Part shown: piece after piece, positions 1 through 7,540 of the stretch
Numbering within the stretch: the stretch's first letter is position 1
Layout: every line of letters begins with the position of its first letter
From: Pseudomonadota bacterium
GTDB taxonomy: Bacteria; Pseudomonadota; Gammaproteobacteria; Pseudomonadales; Oceanobacteraceae
Reading direction: 5' to 3'
Assembly: GCA_023399105.1 (NCBI GenBank)
Contig: JAEWQT010000337.1
Span: 1-7,566, forward strand
DNA: 7,566 bases
Made by a program: the position numbers and the translations under genes
Notes under the pieces: model-generated
Told to the model about the DNA's origin: nothing
The model's database searches: none
The model's input: only the letters and a program-made list of their open reading frames with translations

Positions 1-1355
1 ATTTCGCCCAGATCGTACAGATAATCCAGATCGTCAAAGCGTACCTGAATGGCTTCCGCCACCGGAATGGATTTGGCGTTGGCCAGGGCGCAGAAGTCGC
101 CACCCGGGCAGCAGATCATATCGGTCAGCAAGCCAAGGGTCGGTGTTGCCAGGCCCAGGGCTTTGGCTTGTTGCCACAGGTTGAACAGTTCGCGTTGCTC
201 AACATCGGCCAGTACCAGGTTCTGCTGATGGGTGGAGCGGATTTCACCAAAGCTGTACTGATCGGCCAGGGTGGCAATTTGCTCCAGCTGTTTAGAAGTA
301 ATGTCACCCGGCGGGGTGCCTTTCTGCTTCAGAGTCAGGGTAACCACAGCATAACCGGCTTTTTTGTGCTTACGCACGTTGCGGCCCAGCCAGCGGGCGA
401 AGGCGGCATTTTCGGTACGCGCTGCGCTCAGTTCCGCCGGCTCGTCGGCCAGCTCCAGATACGCGGGGTCGGTGAAATGTTTCTTCACCCGGTCCAGCTC
501 GGCCTGGGTCAGCTTGCCGTCACTGTGGCGGGTGCGTTCCCACTCGGCCTCGACCAGTTCACGCATGCGCTCGATACCCAGCGCCTTGGTCAGGATTTTG
601 ATCCGGGCTTTGTACTTGTTGTCGCGGCGACCAAACTGGTTGTAGACGCGGATAATGGCGTCCAGATAGGTCAGCAGGTCTTCTTCCGGCAGGAAGCTGC
701 GGATTTCTTCGCCGATGATCGGGGTACGGCCAAGGCCGCCGCCAACCAGAATGCGGTAACCGATCTCACCGGCGTCATTGCGCACCAGATTGACACCGAT
801 ATCGTGAATCTGAATGGCGGCACGGTCAGCACCCGGTACGGCGTTAACGGCGATTTTGAACTTGCGCGGCAGGAAGGCGAATTCCGGGTGGAAGGTTGAC
901 CACTGACGGATAATTTCGCAGTAGGGGCGCGGGTCGGTAATTTCTTCGGCAATCACCCCGGCGTATTCGTCGGTGGTGGTGTTGCGGATACAGTTGCCGC
1001 TGGTCTGCACGGCGTGCATCTGTACTTCCGCCAGCTCGGCCAGAATCTGCGGGCATTCTTCCAGCTTCGGCCAGTTCAGCTGCAGGTTCTGACGGGTGGT
1101 GAAGTGTGCATAGCCTTTGTCATAGGTGCGCGCGACGTGAGCCAGCTTGCGCATCTGTACGGAGCTGATGGCACCGTAAGGAATGGCGATACGCAGCATC
1201 GGCGCATAGCGTTGCACATAAATACCGTTCTGCAGTCGCAGCGGCAGGAATTCGTCCGGTGCAATTTTACCGGCCAGAAAGCGCTCCATCTGCCCACGGA
1301 ACTGGGCGACGCGCTCATTCAGCAGTTGCTGATCGTACTCATCGTAAACGTACAT
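1..1355 (-). CDS. cysI: Sulfite reductase hemoprotein (CysI-type), partial at the left edge
   Basis: This gene encodes the siroheme/[4Fe-4S] subunit that reduces sulfite to sulfide with six electrons in cytoplasmic sulfate assimilation. The reading frame is open from ATG at 1355 to the window edge, giving 451 codons with no stop. The family is usually about 550 residues, so roughly the last 100 are missing. Visible motifs are the N-terminal MYVYDEYD typical of Pseudomonas-type CysI, TTRQN (R88-N90) and QTSGNCIRN (around 117-125) in the first ferredoxin-like/siroheme half, then DNKYKARIK, and the second-half motif ICCPGGDFC. In that motif C416 and C422 form the first C-X5-C cluster pair. The second pair (C-X3-C) would lie beyond the edge. 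The start is fixed by family resemblance, because the ribosome site is weak (GGG about six bases before ATG). The gene is preceded by its own 159-base intergenic region, so it is probably transcribed separately from the genes to its right. Assimilatory nitrite reductase is the related alternative, but the N-terminus and ICCPGGDFC motif favour sulfite. Confidence 0.95.
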   Translation of the reverse strand, partial: MYVYDEYDQQLLNERVAQFRGQMERFLAGKIAPDEFLPLRLQNGIYVQRYAPMLRIAIPYGAISSVQMRKLAHVARTYDKGYAHFTTRQNLQLNWPKLEECPQILAELAEVQMHAVQTSGNCIRNTTTDEYAGVIAEEITDPRPYCEIIRQWSTFHPEFAFLPRKFKIAVNAVPGADRAAIQIHDIGVNLVRNDAGEIGYRILVGGGLGRTPIIGEEIRSFLPEEDLLTYLDAIIRVYNQFGRRDNKYKARIKILTKALGIERMRELVEAEWERTRHSDGKLTQAELDRVKKHFTDPAYLELADEPAELSAARTENAAFARWLGRNVRKHKKAGYAVVTLTLKQKGTPPGDITSKQLEQIATLADQYSFGEIRSTHQQNLVLADVEQRELFNLWQQAKALGLATPTLGLLTDMICCPGGDFCALANAKSIPVAEAIQVRFDDLDYLYDLGE

Positions 1356-1421
1356 AGTAACCCGGTTGCTAACCTGTCGTTAGTTAGAGGAATGGTTATG
1401 GCGGCGAACAATAGCAGACGC

Positions 1422-1450
1422 CTTATATTCTTAAAATGACTATTTATCTA
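1422..1450 (-). promoter_or_regulatory. Candidate cysI promoter
   Basis: On the minus strand TATAAG (1422-1427) matches five of six -10 bases. TAGATA (1445-1450) matches four of six -35 bases, with a 17-base spacer, and predicts a leader of about 60 bases. An alternative -10 is TATTGT (1408-1413), preceded by TG in the extended -10 position but lacking a good -35, as activator-dependent promoters often do. The sequence alone does not decide between them. The region lies between the end of the phosphodiesterase gene and cysI, where a promoter is expected. Confidence 0.4.
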
Positions 1451-1460
1451 TATGGAAATA
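1441..1460. promoter_or_regulatory. AT-rich dyad upstream of cysI, candidate LysR-type (CysB?) operator
   Basis: The 20 bases form an interrupted palindrome: TATTT at the left, AAATA at the right and a self-complementary TATA in the centre, with 14 of 20 positions symmetric. An AT-rich interrupted dyad just upstream of a promoter is the form expected of a LysR-family site, and CysB is the known activator of cys genes in this class. The centre (1450/1451) lies about 50 bases before the start predicted from the alternative -10 at 1408-1413. It overlaps the -35 of the other candidate. Assignment to CysB is inference, since I did not match it to a defined CysB consensus. Confidence 0.35.
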
Positions 1461-1484
1461 ACAGAAGACTCTAAGAAGGTGCCT

Positions 1485-1518
1485 CTGAGCGAGCGCCTTA
1501 AAAGACGCTCGCGTTCAG
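1485..1518 (-). terminator. GC-rich stem-loop at the end of the phosphodiesterase gene
   Basis: GCGAGCG (1489-1495) pairs perfectly with CGCTCGC (1506-1512) across a ten-base loop. The helix continues, after a two-base bulge, with CTGA (1485-1488) pairing with TCAG (1515-1518). The outer arm includes the TGA stop of the phosphodiesterase gene. The stem-loop sits where the metH-MATE-phosphodiesterase unit should end, before the cysI promoter region. There is no run of T after the stem on the minus strand (the bases are GGCACCTTCTTAG), so it may be a weak or Rho-assisted terminator or a 3'-end stabilising structure. Confidence 0.45.
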
Positions 1519-2306
1519 TGTTTGCGCACCGGTGCGCGGCCCTGCAGATGCTGCAGCAGGCGCTGCGGAAAGTCGGTAAACACCGCATCCACACCGGCCT
1601 GCAGCAGCTGACGGGCCTGATCCACATCGTTCACGGTAAACACCATGCAATGATAACCCGCAGCGCGAATGGCCTGTACCTGCTGGACATCAAAAAATTC
1701 TTTGGCGAAATGCAGGCCAGCACAGTCGGCTTCTTCCAGCCGGTGTTGCCAGTCAGCCGGAATGGCTTCGACGTTCAGGCCTCGGGTGATGTGCGGCAGG
1801 TGCCGGCGCGCCGCCTGCAGAGCATGAATGCTGAAGCTGCTGAACAGCAGCGGCTGCTCAAAGGGTACCTGCTGTAAGGCCTGGTGAATGGCCCATACAG
1901 TCTCAGGTTCACGGCCGATGGTGGGTTTGATTTCCAGATTCAGCCCCAGCTCCAGCTGATTGGCCAGTGCCAGTAATTCGGTGAGTGTCAGCATCCGTTC
2001 CTGGTCGAACTCAGCGGCATACCAGCTGCCGGCATCCAGCTGTTTCAGCTCGGCCAGCCGTTTCTGAATAAGCAGTCCGTTACCATTGGTGCAGCGCGCC
2101 AGATCGGCGTCGTGATGAATTACGGCAATGCCATCGGCAGAAATGGTGACATCCACCTCGGCCCAGCGAGCACCCTGATGGGCGGCCAGTTCAATAGCGG
2201 CGCGGGTGTTTTCCGGCGCCGAGCCACTGGCACCGCGATGGGCCACCACCGGGGTCAGGTATTCGTAAGCGTCAGGACTGGCAAAGGGCATGCTGTGGCT
2301 GGGCAT
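1515..2306 (-). CDS. ugpQ: Cytoplasmic glycerophosphodiester phosphodiesterase, UgpQ-like
   Basis: This enzyme hydrolyses glycerophosphodiesters (deacylated phospholipid head groups) to glycerol 3-phosphate plus an alcohol. The 263-residue protein is a single GDPD TIM-barrel domain covering nearly its whole length. Visible family residues are VAHRG with catalytic H23 and R24, APENT (30-34), metal-ligand E50 and D52 in AEVD, the second catalytic H65 in IHHD, DAGSWY (91-96), LEIKP with E125 and K127, and the C-terminal FTVND and GVDAVFTDFP. There is no signal peptide or membrane segment, so it resembles cytoplasmic UgpQ (about 247 residues) rather than periplasmic GlpQ. The symbol reflects that architecture, and no ugp transporter gene is in view. 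ATG at 2306 is chosen because GCGGAG lies five bases upstream. An internal Met at 2291 has no comparable site. It follows the MATE gene by 28 bases and is probably the last gene of the metH transcription unit. Its stop lies in a stem-loop. Confidence 0.93.
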   Translation of the reverse strand: MPSHSMPFASPDAYEYLTPVVAHRGASGSAPENTRAAIELAAHQGARWAEVDVTISADGIAVIHHDADLARCTNGNGLLIQKRLAELKQLDAGSWYAAEFDQERMLTLTELLALANQLELGLNLEIKPTIGREPETVWAIHQALQQVPFEQPLLFSSFSIHALQAARRHLPHITRGLNVEAIPADWQHRLEEADCAGLHFAKEFFDVQQVQAIRAAGYHCMVFTVNDVDQARQLLQAGVDAVFTDFPQRLLQHLQGRAPVRKH

Positions 2307-2311
2307 AAAAA

Positions 2312-2317
2312 CTCCGC
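2312..2317 (-). promoter_or_regulatory. Ribosome binding site of the phosphodiesterase gene
   Basis: GCGGAG on the minus strand ends five bases before ATG at 2306. It is the best Shine-Dalgarno match among the minus-strand genes here. It supports the longer start over the internal Met five codons later, and independent initiation despite the short 28-base gap after the MATE gene. Confidence 0.7.
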
Positions 2318-2334
2318 AAGGGAACGTCAGGCAG

Positions 2335-3684
2335 TCAGAGGGTGATCCGTGCCCAGTGTCGCGAACGCCAGATCAGGGCATAAATCAGCGACAACGTAAT
2401 ACGTTGCAGACCCTGAAGCAACCAGATTCCCAGCAGACCAAAACCGGCCACCGGACCGGCCAGGTAGGCCAGCGGTAACAGCACGCCCCACTGCATGGTC
2501 AGGCTGATGCGCATCACCTGATGGCTGGCGCCGGCGCCCAGCAAGGCCTGGGTCAGCACCATGGCGGTGACTTCAAACACGATATTGAGGCCGGTAATGC
2601 GCAGCGGCCAGCTGCCCAGTTCAATCAAATGCTGATCAGGGGTGAAGATGCCGAGAATGGTTTGTGGAAACAGCCATAAGGGCAGACCAAGAAAGGCCAT
2701 CATCAGCATCGCCACACGCACCACTTCCCAGCCCCAGCGATAAGCATCCTGAGTATCACCACGCCCCAGTGCGTGTCCGACCAGACTGGTGGAGGCAATG
2801 CCCAGCCCGACCGCCGGCAGAATCAGCAGCAGCGCCAGACTGATAAGAATATGGCCAATGGCCTGCTCCTGGGTGCCGACCTGGCCAATAATCCAGAACA
2901 GCACACTGACCCCCAGGGCAAACAGAGCCTGCTGGGTGGAATTGGGCAGGGCGAGGCGGATTACCTGAGCCAGTGTGTGTCGCTGCGGCCAGCGAAAACG
3001 GCCACGAACGTGGTGCCGGAAGGTCAGCCAGCTGTACAGACCAGCGCCGAAAAAGAGGGCAATGCTGGTGCCGATACCGGAACCCACCGCGCCGTAACCT
3101 TGCCAGTTGCCGATGCCGAAAATAAGCACATAGCTGACCGCTACATTCACCAGGTGCATCAGCAGCAGGGAGTGCAGATAAATACGCGCCTGGCCGATGC
3201 CACTCCAGTAACCGCGGTAAACAAAGTTCATGGCTACGGCGACCGTGGCGGCGGTGCGCCATTCGAAATAAGGTATAGCAATATCAAGGACTTGCGCATC
3301 AGAGTTAAACAAGGGGATTAACCAGGGCGCGAGCAGAATAAACAGCAGAGCAAGGGGGATGCCGACTACCACCGACAATAACAGGCCGGCGGTGAGCGGG
3401 TCGTGCAGGGAGTCATCGCCGGCGCCGTGGCGGCGGGCCACCAGCGCTTGCACGCCGGCCGATAAGCCCATCACCATGGACACGGTCATAAAGGTGGCGT
3501 AGCCGCCGACACCGACGCCGGCCAGAGCGGTTTCCCCCAGCCGGCCGACCATGGCGGCATCAACCAGATTGATCAGGCTTTGCGACAGCATGCCGCCAAT
3601 AATGGGGATGCCGATGCTGAGAATGCGGGTCAGCCGCTGCGGTTCAATTCCCAGCAGACGACTGACCGGAAGCAGCCCGTGCAT
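2335..3684 (-). CDS. MATE-family multidrug efflux transporter (NorM/DinF-like)
   Basis: This is an inner-membrane secondary antiporter predicted to export cationic drugs or other small molecules in exchange for Na+ or H+. The 449-residue protein is about the usual MATE length and reads as two MatE halves. The N-terminal half starts near residue 20 with IGIPIIGGMLSQSLINLVDAAMVGRLG, the characteristic first helix followed by the D-x-x-M-VG-R-LG segment. The second half starts near residue 245 with IRLALPNSTQQALFALG. About twelve hydrophobic segments can be counted, with short polar loops and a basic C-terminus (WRSRHW). No signal peptide is needed. The start ATG is only three bases after the metH TGA, and the nearest purine run (TGAGG) is too close to act as a normal ribosome site. 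Translation probably depends on ribosomes finishing metH. The next in-frame Met is about 30 residues in and would cut the first helix. The subfamily and substrate cannot be read from sequence, so no symbol is given. Confidence 0.94.
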   Translation of the reverse strand: MHGLLPVSRLLGIEPQRLTRILSIGIPIIGGMLSQSLINLVDAAMVGRLGETALAGVGVGGYATFMTVSMVMGLSAGVQALVARRHGAGDDSLHDPLTAGLLLSVVVGIPLALLFILLAPWLIPLFNSDAQVLDIAIPYFEWRTAATVAVAMNFVYRGYWSGIGQARIYLHSLLLMHLVNVAVSYVLIFGIGNWQGYGAVGSGIGTSIALFFGAGLYSWLTFRHHVRGRFRWPQRHTLAQVIRLALPNSTQQALFALGVSVLFWIIGQVGTQEQAIGHILISLALLLILPAVGLGIASTSLVGHALGRGDTQDAYRWGWEVVRVAMLMMAFLGLPLWLFPQTILGIFTPDQHLIELGSWPLRITGLNIVFEVTAMVLTQALLGAGASHQVMRISLTMQWGVLLPLAYLAGPVAGFGLLGIWLLQGLQRITLSLIYALIWRSRHWARITL

Positions 3685-3687
3685 GCC

Positions 3688-6600
3688 TCAGCGGTCGTAG
3701 CTCAGGTTAGGGGCCAGCCAGCGTTCCATTTCCTCCAGTGCCATGCCTTTGCGGCGGGCAATATCTTCGACCTGATCGCGGTCGATTTTGCCCAGACCAA
3801 AGTACTTGGCATCCGGGTGCGAGAAGTACCAGCCACTGACCGAGGCCGCCGGGGTCATGGCGAAGTTTTCGGTCAGCGATACGCCGGTGGCCTGCTCGGC
3901 GTCCAGCAGACGGAACAGGGTGGTTTTCTCGGTATGGTCCGGGCAGGCCGGATAGCCCGGCGCAGGACGAATACCTTTGTAGCTTTCTTTGATCAGTTCT
4001 TCATTGCTCAGCTGCTCATCGGCGGCATAGCCCCACAGCTCTTTACGCACGATTTCATGCAGGCGCTCGGCAAAGGCCTCGGCAAAACGATCGGCCAAGG
4101 CTTTGATCAGAATGCTGTTGTAGTCGTCGTGCTTGGCATCGTAAGAATGGGCCAGTTTCTCGGCCTCGATGCCAGCGGTGACCACAAAAGCCCCGACGTA
4201 GTCATCGACCGAGCCTTCCGGCGCGACAAAGTCGGCCAGTGAGTAGTTGGGCTGATCGTTAGGTTTATCGGTCTGCTGGCGCAGCTGATGCAGCACGGCC
4301 AGTTCGGCACTGCAGTCTTCATTAAACACCACAATGTCGTCTTCGCCCCGGCGTTGTGCCGGCCATAAGCCAACCACACCACGGGCGGTAAAGAGTTTTT
4401 CGTCGATGATGCGGGTCAGCATGGCCTGGGCATCTTTGTACAGGGCGGTGGCGGCTTCGCCGACCACTTCGTCTTCCAGAATGCGCGGGAATTTGCCAGC
4501 CAGTTCCCAGGACATAAAGAACGGCGTCCAGTCGAAGTACTGCACCAGTTCAGCCAGATCAAAGGCTTCGTATACCGTAATGCCCAGCTTATTGGGTTTT
4601 ACCGGTTTGTAGCTGCTGAAATCCGGGCGGAAGGCATTGGCGCAGGCCGCTTCGTAGCTGAGCAGGGCCTTGGCCTTGCGGTTGGCATTACGTTCACGCA
4701 CAGCCTGATATTCATCGCGACGCTCGGTCACGAAGGCGGCTTTGGCGTCGGCGGTTACCAGCTTCTGGGCCACGCCCACGGCGCGGGAGGCATCGGCCAC
4801 ATACACGGTAATGTCGTTCTTGTATTGCGGCTCAATCTTTACCGCGGTGTGCGCTTTGGAGGTGGTAGCACCGCCAATCATCAGCGGAATCTGGTAGTTC
4901 AGACGCTGCATCTCGCGAGCCACGTGCACCATTTCATCCAGTGACGGGGTGATCAGACCAGACAGGCCAATGATGTCGACGTTTTCTTCTTTGGCGACTT
5001 TGAGGATTTTTTCCGCCGGCACCATCACGCCGAGGTCGATCACTTCGAAGTTGTTGCACTGCAGCACCACGCCCACGATGTTTTTACCGATGTCGTGTAC
5101 GTCGCCTTTAACAGTCGCCATCAGGATTTTGCCCTGGGTTTCCGATTTGCCGTCTTTTTCGGCTTCGATAAAGGGCAGTAGATAGGCCACCGCCTGCTTC
5201 ATCACGCGGGCACTTTTCACCACCTGCGGCAGGAACATTTTGCCTGAGCCGAACAGGTCACCGACCACGTTCATACCGTCCATCAGCGGGCCTTCGATCA
5301 CCTCGATGGGGCGGGCAAAACCCTGACGGGCTTCTTCGGTGTCTTGTTCCACGTAGGCGTTGATGCCTTTTACCAGGGCGTGGGTCAGACGCTCACGCAC
5401 CGGCAGGCTGCGCCATTCTTCGTTTTCTTTCTCCTGCACGCTGCCATCGCCGCGGTATTTCTCGGCAATTTCCAGCATGCGGTCGGTGGCATCCGGGCGG
5501 CGGTTCAGAATCACATCTTCAACACGCTCTTTCAGCTCGGCCGGCAGGTCGTCGTACACCGCCAGCTGACCGGCGTTGACGATCCCCATGCTCAGGCCGT
5601 TCTGAATGGCGTGATAGAGGAATACCGAGTGAATGGCTTCACGCACCGGCTCATTGCCACGGAAGGAGAAGGATACGTTGGACACACCGCCGGAAATCTT
5701 GGCGTGGGGCAGGTTGTTGGTAATGAACTTACAACTGTTTATGAAATCCACCGCGTAGTTGTTGTGTTCTTCAATACCGGTGGCGACGGCGAAGATGTTC
5801 GGATCGAAAATAATGTCCTGCGGCGGGAAGCCGACTTTGTCGACCAGTACGCGGTACGAGCGTTCGCAGATTTCGTTTTTGCGCGCTTCCGTATCGGCCT
5901 GACCTTGCTCGTCGAACGCCATCACCACCACGGCGGCGCCATAACGCAGGCAACGCTTGGCTTTGGCGATGAATTCTTCTTCGCCTTCTTTCAGCGAAAT
6001 GGAGTTCACGATGGCCTTGCCCTGAATGCACTTCAGACCGGCTTCGATGATTTCCCACTTGGACGAGTCGACCATGATGGGCACCCGGGCGATGTCCGGC
6101 TCGGCGGCAATCAGGTTGAGGAAGCGCACCATGGCGGCCTGCGAATCCAGCATGCCTTCGTCCATGTTGATGTCGATGATCTGGGCGCCGCTTTCGACCT
6201 GCTGGCGCGCCACGCTCAGGGCTTCGTCGTAGTTTTCTTCAATAATCAGCCGCTTGAACTTGGCCGAACCGGTGACGTTGGTGCGCTCACCGACGTTCAC
6301 AAACAGACTGTCTTCGTCAAAGTTGAACGGCTCCAGGCCGGCCAGGCGACAGGCCGGACGGATATCCGGAACAACCCGCGGCTGATGCTTCTGTACCGCT
6401 TCAGCAATGGCCTTAATGTGTGCCGGAGTGGTGCCGCAGCAACCGCCGACAATATTCAGAAAGCCCGATGCAGCAAACTCTTCGACAATCACCGCCATAT
6501 CAGCGGCCGACTGATCGTACTCGCCGAATTCGTTCGGCAAGCCGGCGTTCGGGTGCGCGGAAATAAAGGTGTTGACCTTATTCGACAGTTCTTCAATGTG

Positions 6601-7398
6601 CGGACGCAGTTCTTCGGCACCCAGCGCACAGTTCAGGCCGACCGACAGCGGGCGGGCGTGGGCAATGGAGTTCCAGAAGGCTTCGGCGGTCTGGCCGGTT
6701 AGGGTGCGGCCTGAAGCGTCGGTGATGGTGCCGGAAATCATAATCGGCAACTCTTCGCCTCGGCGTTCAAACACTTCCTGAGCGGCAAAAATCGCCGCCT
6801 TGGCGTTCAGAGTGTCGAAAATGGTTTCAATCAGAATCATGTCGGCACCACCGTCCATCAGCCCTTCGGTGGCTTCGATGTATTCGCTGACCAGTTTGTC
6901 GAAGGTGATGGCGCGATAACCGGGGTCATTCACATCCGGTGAAATTGAGCAGGTTTTGCTGGTCGGGCCAAGCACGCCGGCCACGTAGCGCGGGATGCCG
7001 GTCTCGGCTTCCACTTCATCGGCCACACGGCGGGCGAGGGCAGCCGCCTCGCGGTTCAGTTCCGGCACCAGATCTTCCATCTGGTAATCGGCCTGCGACA
7101 CGCGGGTGCTGTTGAAGGTGTTGGTCTCAACAATGTCGGCGCCGGCCAGGTAATACTGGCGATGGATGCCGGCAATGATGTCCGGCTGAGTCAGCACCAG
7201 CAGGTCGTTGTTGCCTTTGACATCCTGAGCGATGTCGGCAAAACGGCTGCCCCGATAGTCTTTTTCATCCAGTTGGTGGGACTGAATCAGTGTGCCCATG
7301 CCGCCATCCAAAATGTGAATGCGCTGTTGCAGGTTGGCTTTCAGTCGGGCAATACGTTGCTGGCGGAGATCGGACAGGGGGGAGGTGTTCTGACTCAT
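3688..7398 (-). CDS. metH: Cobalamin-dependent methionine synthase, complete
   Basis: This cytoplasmic enzyme transfers the methyl group of 5-methyltetrahydrofolate via methylcobalamin to homocysteine, giving methionine and tetrahydrofolate. It is 1236 residues long, against about 1227 in E. coli, and all modules are present. The homocysteine domain (about 25-345) opens with [11 protein letters not shown] and has zinc ligands C257 (GLNCALG), C320 and C321 (GGCCGTTP). The pterin domain (about 375-630) has [13 protein letters not shown] and the [14 protein letters not shown] loop. The cap and B12 domains follow (about 660-890), with D766 and H768 in GDVHDIG, H768 being the lower cobalt ligand, then GLSGLITPS and GGATTSK. 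The C-terminal AdoMet reactivation domain (about 910-1236) has R1144 in [18 protein letters not shown] at 7398 (MSQNTSPLS) is preferred over an upstream in-frame ATG at 7452, because the likely -10 box (7435-7440) lies inside that extension. The ribosome site is weak (TTTAGAA). No key residue is missing. It heads the unit with the MATE and phosphodiesterase genes. Confidence 0.98.
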   Translation of the reverse strand: MSQNTSPLSDLRQQRIARLKANLQQRIHILDGGMGTLIQSHQLDEKDYRGSRFADIAQDVKGNNDLLVLTQPDIIAGIHRQYYLAGADIVETNTFNSTRVSQADYQMEDLVPELNREAAALARRVADEVEAETGIPRYVAGVLGPTSKTCSISPDVNDPGYRAITFDKLVSEYIEATEGLMDGGADMILIETIFDTLNAKAAIFAAQEVFERRGEELPIMISGTITDASGRTLTGQTAEAFWNSIAHARPLSVGLNCALGAEELRPHIEELSNKVNTFISAHPNAGLPNEFGEYDQSAADMAVIVEEFAASGFLNIVGGCCGTTPAHIKAIAEAVQKHQPRVVPDIRPACRLAGLEPFNFDEDSLFVNVGERTNVTGSAKFKRLIIEENYDEALSVARQQVESGAQIIDINMDEGMLDSQAAMVRFLNLIAAEPDIARVPIMVDSSKWEIIEAGLKCIQGKAIVNSISLKEGEEEFIAKAKRCLRYGAAVVVMAFDEQGQADTEARKNEICERSYRVLVDKVGFPPQDIIFDPNIFAVATGIEEHNNYAVDFINSCKFITNNLPHAKISGGVSNVSFSFRGNEPVREAIHSVFLYHAIQNGLSMGIVNAGQLAVYDDLPAELKERVEDVILNRRPDATDRMLEIAEKYRGDGSVQEKENEEWRSLPVRERLTHALVKGINAYVEQDTEEARQGFARPIEVIEGPLMDGMNVVGDLFGSGKMFLPQVVKSARVMKQAVAYLLPFIEAEKDGKSETQGKILMATVKGDVHDIGKNIVGVVLQCNNFEVIDLGVMVPAEKILKVAKEENVDIIGLSGLITPSLDEMVHVAREMQRLNYQIPLMIGGATTSKAHTAVKIEPQYKNDITVYVADASRAVGVAQKLVTADAKAAFVTERRDEYQAVRERNANRKAKALLSYEAACANAFRPDFSSYKPVKPNKLGITVYEAFDLAELVQYFDWTPFFMSWELAGKFPRILEDEVVGEAATALYKDAQAMLTRIIDEKLFTARGVVGLWPAQRRGEDDIVVFNEDCSAELAVLHQLRQQTDKPNDQPNYSLADFVAPEGSVDDYVGAFVVTAGIEAEKLAHSYDAKHDDYNSILIKALADRFAEAFAERLHEIVRKELWGYAADEQLSNEELIKESYKGIRPAPGYPACPDHTEKTTLFRLLDAEQATGVSLTENFAMTPAASVSGWYFSHPDAKYFGLGKIDRDQVEDIARRKGMALEEMERWLAPNLSYDR

Positions 7399-7434
7399 AA
7401 TAATTCTAAAGCTGCTACCCAAAAATAGCCGCGG

Positions 7435-7463
7435 ATTGTAGCAGAGCGGCAACCCTTTGTCTT
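7435..7463 (-). promoter_or_regulatory. Candidate sigma-70 promoter of metH
   Basis: On the minus strand TACAAT (7435-7440) matches five of six -10 bases. It carries the extended -10 TG one base upstream. AAGACA (7458-7463) matches four of six -35 bases with an ideal 17-base spacer. Transcription would start near 7428, giving a leader of about 30 bases. That is too short for a riboswitch, and it excludes the upstream in-frame ATG at 7452 from the message. Confidence 0.65.
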
Positions 7464-7485
7464 ACCCAACTGTTTTAGTTGGGTA
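7463..7485. repeat. Perfect 9-bp inverted repeat between two divergent promoters, candidate operator
   Basis: TACCCAACT (7463-7471) and AGTTGGGTA (7477-7485) are exact reverse complements separated by GTTTT. The repeat fills the space between the two divergent -35 boxes, touching one and abutting the other. A third copy of the arm core TACCCAA occurs at 7416-7422, within the predicted metH leader. A shared operator is the simplest reading. A terminator is unlikely because no gene is transcribed into it from either side and no T-run follows. Confidence 0.5.
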
Positions 7486-7514
7486 TTTCGCCGCCGGCCG
7501 CCATTCGCTACAAT
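7486..7514 (+). promoter_or_regulatory. Candidate promoter of the rightmost plus-strand gene
   Basis: TACAAT (7509-7514) matches five of six -10 bases and is the same hexamer as in the metH promoter on the other strand. At 17 bases upstream lies only a weak -35 (TTTCGC, 7486-7491), suggesting a need for an activator or modest strength. The -10 sits inside a small dyad, GCCATT (7500-7505) and AATGGC (7512-7517). The predicted start near 7521 leaves a leader of about 20 bases, which contains the ribosome site. Confidence 0.5.
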
Positions 7515-7528
7515 GGCGCCAGTTAATT

Positions 7529-7532
7529 GAGG
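7529..7532 (+). promoter_or_regulatory. Ribosome binding site of the rightmost plus-strand gene
   Basis: GAGG ends eight bases before ATG at 7541, a normal Shine-Dalgarno strength and distance. With the promoter candidate just upstream, it is the main reason to believe that a gene starts here although only eight codons are visible. Confidence 0.6.
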
Positions 7533-7540
7533 TACTGGCT

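Noticed and set aside
168..899. A 243-codon plus-strand open frame antisense to cysI (and a second at 1014-1439)
   Set aside because: Both are in codon register with cysI and reflect its codon bias. There is no ribosome site or recognisable domain, and cysI has clear family motifs on the other strand.
1..1355. cysI as a broken or frameshifted gene, since no complete frame closes in the window
   Set aside because: The frame is uninterrupted for 451 codons with motifs in the correct order. It lacks a stop only because the window ends before the last part of the gene.
1452..1877. Plus-strand open frame over the end of the phosphodiesterase gene
   Set aside because: It is in codon register with the real gene, begins inside the cysI control region, and contains no recognisable motif.
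2756..3262. A 168-codon minus-strand frame inside the MATE gene
   Set aside because: It overlaps the MATE gene in another frame and is rich in Arg, Pro, Ala and Gly, as expected from GC-rich out-of-frame translation. The MATE frame itself is intact across the region.
2773..4242. Plus-strand open frames opposite the MATE gene and the metH 3' part (2773-3321, 3580-4242)
   Set aside because: Both are in register with the minus-strand codons. The translations are low in hydrophobic or domain-like pattern and look like mirror frames.
5344..6702. A 452-codon plus-strand open frame antisense to metH
   Set aside because: It is exactly in codon register with metH, so it stays open simply because metH lacks TTA, CTA and TCA codons over this stretch. 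The translation shows no recognisable domain, and metH itself is a certain, complete family member.
7399..7440. Riboswitch (SAM or cobalamin) ahead of metH
   Set aside because: The predicted leader is only about 30 bases, and no B12-box or SAM-riboswitch-like pairing is visible. The whole intergenic region is 142 bases and is occupied by two promoters.
7463..7485. Transcription terminator
   Set aside because: The hairpin is perfect, but genes on both sides are transcribed away from it. It is AT/GC mixed and followed by only three T on the plus strand, so an operator is more likely.
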